Source of the DNA: Cliona cf. orientalis
Taxonomy: Eukaryota; Porifera; Demospongiae; Clionaida; Clionaidae
Length of the DNA: 64,000 bases
Assembly (NCBI GenBank): GCA_963930775.1
Contig: OZ005696.1
Location: 6,324,001 to 6,388,000, forward strand
Reading direction: 5' to 3'
Each line of letters starts with the position of its first letter. Position 1 is the stretch's first letter. The notes below the pieces were generated by a model, which worked only from the letters and a program-made list of their open reading frames with translations, did no database searches and was not told the origin of the DNA. The translations under genes and the position numbers were made by a program. Positions 50,501 through 62,500 of this stretch are shown piece after piece.

Positions 50501-53500
50501 GTTGATGACCTTTGCCCCATTGTGATGGACATGCTGCAGGACTCTAGCTCCCTGGCCAAGAGGGAGGTTGCTCTATGGACCTTTGGTCAGCTGGTCGAGA
50601 ACACGGGGTGAGCACGCAGGAGTGTATGGTTGCATGCAATAGGCATATATAGGCCACTCTGCATGGGTGTGATTAAAGGATTGCTAATAGGAGGGCAATT
50701 ACACACATGTGCATTGAAATTTTCTGCATATGGTAAAAATCTCAATTATTATACTATATACATGTACATATATCATGTACAACAAAAAAATATTTTTCAG
50801 ACAGTCATACATGTATATGCATTTTTTATGTAGTCTGGTCTTAACCTGGAGGGCATAAAAGATGCGCTCAGCTACAAGTTCAGAAGGCTCACGATTGGTC
50901 GGAATTGCAGCGCCATATATGTATGCACATACAAGGGTGGCCATAGAGATGCATTCTCGAACGAATGGCGTGAAGTGTCGCGTGTTACGAGATACCTGCT
51001 CAGCTGGCCACGTACATGTATTAACCTCTGGCCATTTTGGTTTTCCAGTAGCCCATACCGTAGGTCGGGTTTTAATTGCGAGTATCTATTAAATGCGAAT
51101 TGCGAGTTTTTCTACGTTTCGCAATTAATAGATTCGCAAACATAAACGTTCACATATACTACAGTACGGTACGGGGTCGTCCATCGCAATTATTGGATTC
51201 GCAATTTGGCCTGACTTGACTAGAACGCATTTATTAAACTACGCAATTAAAACCCGTCCTACGGTATTTGGGTTACGAACTGTTATAGACAAAAATATAC
51301 AATATTTCGGTATCACAGTATGGATGGTATATGGCCCATTACTAACTTTTAGTGACATACTCCAAACATTCACCTCACAGGAGTTATGTCTACGATATAG
51401 AAGATGAAAACAATCAATCCAGAATTGTATAATTAATGCCATAATATCCATTCATTTTGTTATTTGTGATGACTGGTCAATTTCTGTTCAAACAGCTGCT
51501 GCACTGTGTGGCAAAACACTGGCTATAACATGGCATACAGACTGATAAGCCATTTTTGCATGTTTATAGTATGATACGGATCGATATCATACAAACCCTG
51601 CATATATTATATACTTACATGCATGCATACCCATGTATTAACTAATACATTAAGAAACATATTTACCTACCAGTTATCTACAACATCTATTCATGTGCAA
51701 TCCACCTGCAGCTATGTGATTGAGCCCTACTTCAAGTACCCCAATCTCCTGGAGATTCTATTCTCATTCCTGAAGACCGAACAAACGGCTGGAATCCGTC
51801 GTGAGGTTATTCGAGTTCTGGGTCTCCTTGGAGCTCTGGACCCTTACAAGAGAAAACAGCACCAGAGAAGTAGCAAGAGAAGCAAGATGGGTACACCTAT
51901 CAGCAAACCAATGGATAAAAAGACACAGGGAACTGGTGAGGAGGGAGGGAGAGGGGGAGGAGGGGGAAAGGAAGAAAAGAGAGTGGGGGTGAGGAGGGAG
52001 GGAGGAAGGATAAAGAGAGAGAGGGGGTGAGGAGGGAGGGAGAGGGTGAGGAGAGGGAGAGGAAGAAGAGAGAGGGAGGGAGGGAGGGAGAAAGAGGAGA
52101 GAGAGGGAGGAAGAGGGGGTGGGGGGAGGGGAGAAATATGGAATGCATATGGGGAAGTAGAGAGCACAGTTCACTTTGTATACATGCTTTCATTACTCTC
52201 TCCATTTACATGTACATTATTGTAATAATCATGTTCATGTACATGTACACTTCCAGGAAGTGGTGACACAGCCAGTGAGCTTCTTGTGTCTATGGGCAGT
52301 GGTACCAGCCTGGAGGACTTCTACCCCTCCATTGCCATCAACTCCCTGATGAGGATCCTCAAGGACCAGTCTCTCTCCCAGCACCACACCATGGCCATCC
52401 AGGCCCTCGGATTCATCTTCAAGAGCCTCGGGATAAAGTCTGTCCCATATTTACCACAGGTATGTATATGTGTTGCTGCAGCATACACAACTACACCAAA
52501 CCTACATGTACAAGTACAAGTAGGTACATTGTATTGTTATGGGTTCATTAGCATTAGTAGGTACATCGATTAAAGCAAGTGTAGGGGTGTATAGTGTACA
52601 TGTATGTGATTATTGTGATTATCCCTACAATTCTTGTTTGTGTACTTTTTGGGCCTGTCATCCCTACTTCATCCTTCAATTTTATTTATGCTTGTAAAGT
52701 GACGATGATGAATGTTTTACTAGGAACCTTGCAAAGGAACCTTGCAAGATATTGGTCACTATAACTGAGTGTTATCAGTTGCATACCTACACCGGTCACT
52801 AACTCTATTCTGTAAAGCCACATAAAATAGTTGTTTATATTAAATTTAATGCATGTCGGCAGACATAGCATCAATGATACTATGTAAACAATATGATGTA
52901 GGTACATACCTCATTTAATTGCTCAGTCATCAATATACTATAGTTACAATTACACTGTTGGTAAGGTCATGTTACATTGCTATGACATTTTTTAGAGAGT
53001 TGGAAAGATTGCTTTTGATGCAATTCCACACAGGTTCCCTATACGAAATCTTGTGCATGTAACATGCATGTTACATGCATATTTCAGGTGATGACATGCA
53101 CTCACCTTGGTGCATGTTATATGCAGGTTCCATTTGTATCTACATGCATGCAGCACGCATGTTTCATGTAACATGCATGAATTTGGGATGTTTTCCATGC
53201 ATGCTACATGCATGTTTCATAACATGCATGTAACATGCGTAAAACAACTAAGGATTAAAACAGGCCACTGAGAAGTTAAAAATCGCTTTCCTCATCTGTG
53301 TACACGTACATGGTACGCATATAGATCTAGGTGGGATGGGGTCAGCATATGTTTAAACGTCGAGAGATTCAGAACGAATACCTATAAAATATACTTAGCA
53401 CATACACTTTTTTCAACATGCATCAGACATGTCATATCACTTACATAAAACATGCATGCCACTTGCCTGTTATATGCCTGTTACTCCTGCTACATGCGCT

Positions 53501-56500
53501 GTGTATGCTACCCTTATTTTGACATGCATACAACATGCATTTTGCCCCTACTGTAACATGCATGTTGTCTTGACATGCACTACACATGAATATAATATTC
53601 ATGTTACAGGCATGTTTGGGTCAACATGCATGTAAGTGCTAGTAACATGCATGTTACATGCATAAGATTTCGTATAGGGTTACTCCTGTTTCTGGCCATC
53701 ATGATGTAACTTTTATCTCCCCAGCTTGTATCATTATAATTAACATACAGAAGGCAGAGCTGACCCTTGACCCCTACCTATAGGTGATGCCGCCTTTCCT
53801 GAGTGTGATCCGTACATGTGACCGAGGGATGAGGGAGTACCTGTTCAAGCAGCTTGGGCAGATCATATCCATCATCAAACAGCATGCAAGGAACTACATG
53901 CCAGAGATATTCAGCATCATAAGAGTAGGTTCACGTACATGTATGTACTGGAAAATTTTTATGGTACAATTAATGCATGAAAGTTTGAGGTTATGATATG
54001 GAATTGTAATTATGTACGTGTAGGATGCTTGAATGTATGCATGGATATTTGTTAGCATCCATGATTGTGTCCTGGGATATCAGGATAATTTTTATTAGAC
54101 AAAATACAAGCTCAAAGTATATGTACACTGTACATCCTCTAGTTGAAATTTTTGTGAAGTACGTATAAGATGTGTAAGTCATCTTTCAATAATTAATTTG
54201 TGTCGTTTTCTCCCTTATTTGCAGGAATTTTGGAATCCCACTAGTCCAATCCAGAACACCATCATTCTGCTGATAGAGAAGATAGTGGTTGCCATGGGCG
54301 ACGAGCTGAAGGTGTACATTCCCCCTATGGTGCAGCCGATGCTCCGCCTCTTCCTCCAGGACTCCAGCGAACAGAACATGACTACACAAAAGGTCTGATG
54401 ATTATCATTTTGTGTAGAAATTTCTTAATATTGGGGGGGGGGGGGGGGGGGGGGGGTGGTTCCCCCTCCTTTGCTGTCCTGCTTTTCTACTTTTAATAAT
54501 ATGGATTTACACCCACTCTCCTCCCCCTGAACTTTGGACTTGAGGCATTACCCCCCTCTTGAGTGATTTCTCGACATAAATATTGCTTGCTACGTGTGTG
54601 CTAGTTTGGTTGCACTCCAGATGCATGATCACGATATTACTGTAACTTGTACATGTATGTATACCGATATCGCAGGATATTAGCGTCTAGATTCCACTTA
54701 ATCTTGTATTTGACTAACAACCATATTATTATGTTTCTTTCCAGATGCTGTGTGCCCTCCAGCTGTGTGGTGCCAGCCTGGATGACTACCTCCACCTGCT
54801 AGTTCCACCGATAGTCAAGACATTCAAGACTCAGACCAACTCTACCGAGTGTAGAAAGTAAGTATTATAGTTAGACACTGTTTAGGAGGTTCTACATGAT
54901 TTAGAAGACTGAAGGGGTGTATGTATTTATATTTGGTGATCTAAGTACTTAATACCAATTTGGCAAAATTCGCCAAATCTCTGAATTAAAATCCTTGCCA
55001 AAGTTTCCGGTATATTCTATTGGATTAAGTACGGTATGGGAGATTTTTGTGCAGTGGACCTGATAATACACTTTTTTTTTATTTTGCTGGAATAAAAGTT
55101 CCCCGGGACTGATCCCTGTGAAAATCAGCCAGTAGTCCATAACTTTGAACAGAAAGCCAGACAAATATCATTAGCGTCCTTCCAGCTGTCCTCTCCCTGC
55201 AGTATCTCTCATCTCTCATATTCATCCCCTCAATAGTACTGGACCCAAAACACAGCAAATTAATAAAATTTGCCAAAGACAAATCTTATTATACATTTGG
55301 CATCCTGCGTAGGTCCATACCTTTACCTTTAATTAGCATAATTATGTATAGGCGACAGCATGTGCCCTCAGTGCAAGCCTATTAACTATAGTTCCTGTGG
55401 TGTCTATTTGAGTCATTAGTATCAAAGTGAATGAGAGCTTCCGTTTCTTGCATAATCAGCAGGCTTCTGTGCTGGCCAATTAACTCATAATGGAAGGCAT
55501 TTTAGTATGACCACAGCTAGGGATATCCAGTGTCCTTCCCTCCCCCACATGCACACTGGCTAAGTGCATTAAACTTAATTATTTAACCATAGTAGCACAC
55601 AGGGGTGCTCACATGACACTAACTTTCTACATGTACATCCTGTCCTGTCTACTACATGTACATGTGCCTGCACTTGCACATGTCTGAGAATGTAACTATA
55701 TTATGATAAGCAGCCTGTACCATAATCATCCCGTCAGACAATATTAATACAGTTTTCACCACCAACAGTTGTTAACCACTTCACAGCGTAGGGTAGTGCA
55801 GTCCCTGCCATGGGGACGGAGAGGGATGGGAGCAGAGACAAGAGAGAGAATGACCAGATAACGGAAAGACGCACATTGTCATGTTTGCTGAGTGTGGTTA
55901 TTGCACGGACATGCAGCTCCAACAACCAGCCCTGTATTTGATTATCTTTAGCTGGGTCCCCCGGACACATCCTGTTCGTTCACTCACCAAATGGCAGGTA
56001 CATGTAGCTAGCTGCACTCTAATGCTTACTTGAGCTGTAGGGCTTCCGATACACGGCTTGGCATTCATACGGAATTATGCAGCTGCAATGTGTTCTAAGT
56101 ATGGAAGAGGGATTGGGGGGAAGATTGCCTTGCTGGTTGCATGGCTAATGTAGCAGAACACGAGGGAACCAAAACCCGAGCTGTAGAGCTGTGTAGTGAG
56201 GCAAACACCCTACTCTCCCTCTTCAGTTTGTGGAGCTAACGCAGTCACGCTTTAGTACTGCATGGTGGCAGTTCTGTGGATGCCATGTATATATAGCTAT
56301 TATAATAAAGGTCTATTTGATGTACATAGTTACTATACTGTACATGTATGTGCCAATTACATGTACATGTGTATGTATTGATGTGTATTGATGTATATTA
56401 AATGTTGTGCTCACCCGATTATCCACATGCATGAATTCCCATTATCAATTCCAGGACAGCCCTAGAGACCATTGAAAAGTTGAGCCATACTCTTGACTTC

Positions 56501-59500
56501 AGTGACTATGCCTCTCAGATCATCCATGCCATCATACAGGTACACACATAATTTGCATATTACAGTGGAATGCCTCTATTCTGGAGGCCCTTGGGACAGC
56601 TTCAAATGTCCGAATCAAGGAGGTGTATCATTTTGGGGATAGTTTTGTACACGTCTTTATGTAGCTGGGGTCATTCGTGGTGTCCTGATTAAGGGACATG
56701 TCCTCATTTCAGTGGACCAGGTGTCCTTATGGAGGGGTTCCACTGTATTGCCATTGTACATCTAATTCTCCCCCAAAAAGTAATGTAATGGCTTAAATCT
56801 GCAGCTCTGTGTATTCGTTTTATGTGATTATAGTAGTGATATTATTATGTTCATGTGATCAGGTGCTCGATACCTCGCCAGAGCTTCGCCCAGCTGCCAT
56901 GGAGACGCTCATTTGCATGGTGACACAGTTGGGTCAGCGCTACAAGATATTCATCCCAGCGGTCAAGAAGGTAAGGCTGTCTCCCCCTCAAAATTTAACA
57001 ATGTTTTCAAATGTTATTTGAGAGGTATTACGTTTACATTCAGTACATACATATTTATTGATAGTTGCCTAGCAACCAAAGTTTTTATAGGCAATTTGCC
57101 GGCTATGGGAAGGGGTGGGTCATCATAAAGTAGGCCAATGATGAACAGAGGTCAACTACCAACAAAAATAGTTAAGATAATTATTATAATTATGTTACAT
57201 AATACTACTGTAATACCAGTGTAATATTATGCAATGTGTATCAGACTGGATGGTGCATAGATAACCATTCCATTCATTCAGGTTATGACGAAGCATCGCT
57301 ACAACTACATGATGTATGAGCTGCTTCTCTGCCGGCTCATCAAGGTATCTACATGTATGTACATGTTGATGATATTGATAGCTGCGAGCATGATCTTGCT
57401 TGCAGCTATCAATATAATGATGAACACCCAATCAAGAAGTTCGCTGAAATGTACAATGTCATGTACATGTTGATGTGTATATATTAGTTTTGTACATTGT
57501 ATGACTCATTGTGGAGCTATGGATAATTAATGTACTGCTAGTTTCTTCCTCCCTAGGATGAACCTTTGACCCCTGACGATGACGTGGAGAGGCAGCTGCG
57601 CAGTAGGAAACAGCAGTCTTCCGATGATGACTCAGCAGAAATTGAGGCAGCTTCATTCAAGAAGTTTCCAGTTGAAGTCAACAGTCTTGCCAGGGTAAGT
57701 TTATCCTGATGGTCGTGGTAAGATATCTGTGGTTTACATCCGCCCACTGTAAAGATTTCATGGCCCAAGCTATATAGAGCCTATTAGTGGTTTATTCTAC
57801 TACCATAAATCACGAATATTTCGTGCTATAATTTTAGGTGTTAAATAATGCTCAGATAAACTACCCTAGCCTGTACCACAATTACCGTATTTTCTCGCTA
57901 TTAAGCGCATGCGCTTATATCTCCACAGGAAGAAAACCTGCGCTTAATAACGAAGTGCACCTAACAGCGAGATGCACCTAACAAAAAATAGCTACATCAA
58001 GAACGCATGCGCGTTCGCGGTATCATTTAAGGGGCGTGGCCAATCGATCGATCGCACGTTGCTACATTCTGCCCAGGTCGAAATGGCGTTCATTACTGGA
58101 AGAACCTGAGAATCGACAGTAGCCATCGTACTTTCGACTAACTTGAAAAGGTGGGAGCCCTGGGCAAGCTAGCAAGCGTGCAGATATCGAGGTCAACGGT
58201 CACATAACATTAGTATGCGCTTATATGCGAAATGCGCCTAATAACGAGTGCTTAGGCCAACAAAATTGCATGCGCTTAATAACGAATATGCGCTTATAAG
58301 CGAAATGCGCCTAATAACGAGAAAATACGGTATTTATCGTTAATATTGCGCATGTATTTTTGCACGGTTAATTTTCACATATGCCAGGCTGTTTGAAAAT
58401 ATCTAAAAATTCGGCATGAAATAATAATATTGCTTTAGCTTCACCGAATTTTTAAAGGTTAATATTTAACATTCTGTCTGCGTGCGCATTCCATTCCCGT
58501 TTATAGCATATGCATGACGACCTTTGCCGAAAATTAGGGACTATTTTCAATCATTCGGTAAAGGGTGCCGAATAATTAGAAGAGCCGAATTTTTAGAAGA
58601 AATACGGAATTTTAATTATGATTTAGGTATGCTGCAATTTACATTGCAGTTTTATTGGTGAGTGGGTGGAGCTCAGTTTTACTATGGAGATTTCCCCTGG
58701 GACTTTCCCTGTGGATACTCTCATAGTATACGGAATGTTGTCCACTGTTCCACAACTGGCTACCATTGAGCTGCCTTAGGTTAGCAGGTGTCCTTTCTAG
58801 TACTGCCACGATGTGTATTGCTAGCTATCTTCTTACCTCATCCATCTATCAGTATACGGTTTATCTGCCCAGTATACTCACCGCGGTTGGAGCTCTTCCC
58901 TTTCTTGTTGTTGCAGATGGTATACGGTTTATCAATCTCCCGACTGTTTTTGAGTATACGGTTTATCAAACCCACCGTACTCCATAGATTGTCAGCAGTT
59001 GCTCTTTTGGGTGCTAGTATACGGTTTCTTGGTTGTTGTGACACAGCAAACGGCCTCGAATTGTCTGGAAACGTACGGTTTATCTGCCCAGTATACTCTC
59101 CGCGGTTGCAGTTCTTATCTATTTTGATTGTTGCTGTCCTTTGTGTTGCAGATGGTATACTGTTTATCCATCTCCCAACTGTTTTTGAGTATACGGTTTA
59201 TCAAATCCACCGTACTCCATAGGGTGTCAGCAGTTGTTCTTTTGGGTGCTAGTATACGGTTTCTTGGTTGCTGTGACACAGCAAACGGCCTCGAATTGTC
59301 TGGAAACGTAAAGCTTATCTGCCCAGTATATTTTCCGTGGTTGCAGCTCCTGCCTGTTTAGTGGTACTCATTTGTTATCCAATCTATGTAGTGTTTGGCT
59401 CAAGCTTGTGGCAGTTTTCTGAGTTGCCATAAAAGTAATTATGTGTCTAATAATTCTGTAGGCGTGGTCTTCAGTTGGGCGTGTCTCTAAGGATGATTGG

Positions 59501-62500
59501 ATGGAGTGGCTGCGTCGTTTGGGGGTGGAGCTACTGAAGGAATCCCCCTCCCCCTCCCTCCGCTCCTGCTGGGCCCTGGCTCAGGCATACAACCAACTAG
59601 CAAGGTATATAAATAAAACTTATGTGTAGATACGTACATATTCTACTAGTTGTCTTGCTCTCTCCATGCAACTTATCAAATATAAATTAGCTATTATAAG
59701 CTCCGTATACAATCATTGTATGCATATTTCATGTGTGCACTCTGTATGTACATTTGTTGGTAGTTGCTTAGCAACCGAAGTTTTTATAGGCAATTTGCTG
59801 GCTATGGGAAGGGGTTGGGTCATCATAAAGTTGGCCAATGATGAACAGAGGTCAACTACCAACAAAATAGTTATCTGCCAGTAATTGGGGTGCATTCGAC
59901 CATGCATCTCATGCACCCCAATTACTGGCAGATAACTATTATGTACATATGTGGTTGTAAATTATTTAACTGATGAATCAAATCAGCATTGAATACTTGT
60001 GGAACAATGCATACATGTACATGTACATATACATACACGCTGTAGTAGTCAGGCCTTCATTTAGAAAGTTTCCCGGGGGGGGGGGGGGGGGGGTGGGGGG
60101 CACTATAAAATCAAGGGGGCAAGACTATTTTCCGTGTACGTACATGTATATGTAAGCATACAATTTCTAGGGGGGTCTGGGTGGCATGCTCCCCCAGGAA
60201 ATTTTTGCATTTTGGACTCCCTCTGGTGCACTCTCAGACACTACATACTCTTAGTACTTGCTTTCGTATACATTAAGGTGATTTCTTGGCTTTATGCATA
60301 TGATATGCACCCCCTGCCCCCCCTTCCCCCCCCCCCCCCCCCCCCCCAAATGAAGCCCTGGTAGTGACTGTGTGCATAACATTTTGCTTTTGATACTGTC
60401 TCACAGGGAACTGTTCAATGCTGCATTTGTGTCTTGCTGGATGGAGCTTCGTCCCATCCACCAGGAGGACCTGGTCACTAGTCTCAAGCAGGCGCTGACT
60501 CTGCAGAACATCCCTGAGATCACCCAGACCATCCTCAACCTGGCAGAGTTCATGGAGCACTGCGAGGAGTTCACCGTAAGTAGTTTCATGTAACTCATAC
60601 TGCCGTGGGAAAAATGTTACATGTACATGTGCATTAGCCTTGGCATACCATAAACAAACAACTCAAAATTGGTGTACTAATACATGTATATAGGTACAGC
60701 AGTAGTAGTACAGTGACACTGTAATGCAATGTTGTCCCCTATAATTATTGTGAATGCTTCAATTTGAGGAGGGTCTTGCATTTGACGTTGAATTTTATTT
60801 CCTAAAATTCACCCTCCTTAAGGGAACTTCGTGGTATATCGACTTCTATAAGTACTATCTTCTTTTTTCTATTTCTATTAGGGTCGTCTTCCGCTGAGTA
60901 GTGAACTGCTGGGAGAGTGTGCTATCAAGTGCAGGGCTTATGCCAAGGCTCTGCACTATAAGGTTAGCTATACCACACTGCAGCTCTGCATCATGAGTGG
61001 TATAAGGCAGCGTAGCTGTGTAATGTGCATAATGTTGAATTCTTGTGTCCATTTCTGTCTCCCATAGGAGGAGGAGTTTCATCGTGGACTGACCACCAAG
61101 ACACTCGAGTCGCTCATCTCCATCAACAACAAGCTGCAGCAGCCTGACGCTGCCAGTGGAGTACTCACCTTCGCTCAGAAGCACCACCATGGAGACTTTG
61201 TAAGTTAAATCGATGACCTTTACCACTCCACATCGACGACCATTACCGAACTAACAGCACGTTTAATTGGCGACCTTTACCATGTTTGTGCTCTTGCAGA
61301 AAGTTCAGGAGGAGTGGTATGAGAGTCTTCATGACTGGGATGCAGCATACAAGCTCTACCAGAACAAGTTTTACCTCCACCCTGAGGATGTGAACCTGAC
61401 TCTCGGCAGGATGAGGTGTCTGCAGGCGATGGGAGAGTGGTAAGGAAGGGTGATGCTAGTGAGACTTTTTATGGCAAGACCTCCTTGGTGGCCCTCAGAC
61501 TACCCTGTACCAGTTAGTACAGTACATTAATTTTGTAGCTTCTTTTTTTGGTACCATTGCTATAATTTGACAGATTTACTGACTGTATAGTGGGAAACTT
61601 TGGTAAGCTTGGGTAAGGATCACAAAATGTTGCCAAGGTTAAACACATGCACACATACATGTACATGTATTATGATGCTGATCATTCAATTTAACAGTTA
61701 CTGATTACATAGCATTATACATTGCAATTTATGTACTATACTCATCTGTGCATATCCATGCATGTGTTTCTTTCCCTCCACCTGCTGCAGGACAAAGCTT
61801 TACGAGATAGCGTGTGAGAGCTGGGGCATGGGTGATGACGACACCAGACACAGGATGTCAGTGATGGTGTCGGCTGCGGCCTGGGGGCTGGGGCAGTGGG
61901 ACAGCATGGATGAGTATGTGAGGAGCATACCACAGGGGACCATGGACGGAGCCTTCTTCCAGTCACTGATGCACATTCACCACAGGCAGTTCACCAGCGC
62001 CCAGAAGGTACACATCATGTGACATACATGTATATAAGACTAACACCTTGCTAGCTAAGATTGTATAGTTCTAGTGATGGAGATCTCATTTGGGAGATAT
62101 AAGTAACAATGTACTAGATTGTGATATAATAAAATACTACACATACATTTTTTTTCAATTTATAGCGTTGTGTTAGTGTATCTAGCTACATGTATATACA
62201 TACAAGTACAATATTAATGTGATCGTGATCCCCACTTCTCTGTGGTAGTCACTACATGTAGCCTCATCCGTACATGTAGCCTCATTCGTGAATTCATGCA
62301 TTTGTATATATGTGTACCTACATGTACTTGTACCTGCATTAATTTTGCTGATAATACAGTGTATCAATGAAGCTCGTGACATTCTGGACACTGAGCTATC
62401 AGCACTAGTCGGGGAGAGCTATAGCCGTGCCTATGGGGTCATGGTCTCCATACAGCTGCTCTCAGAGCTCGAGGAGATCATACTCTGCCTCACTGCACCA

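Noticed and set aside
51764-52205. Ser/Pro/Leu-rich - strand frames after mTOR exon 15
   Set aside because: Produced by the GA-rich tract of intron 15 read on the other strand.
58766-59361. Long + strand frames in mTOR intron 23
   Set aside because: They follow the tandem repeat unit, so similarity between them reflects DNA duplication rather than protein selection.
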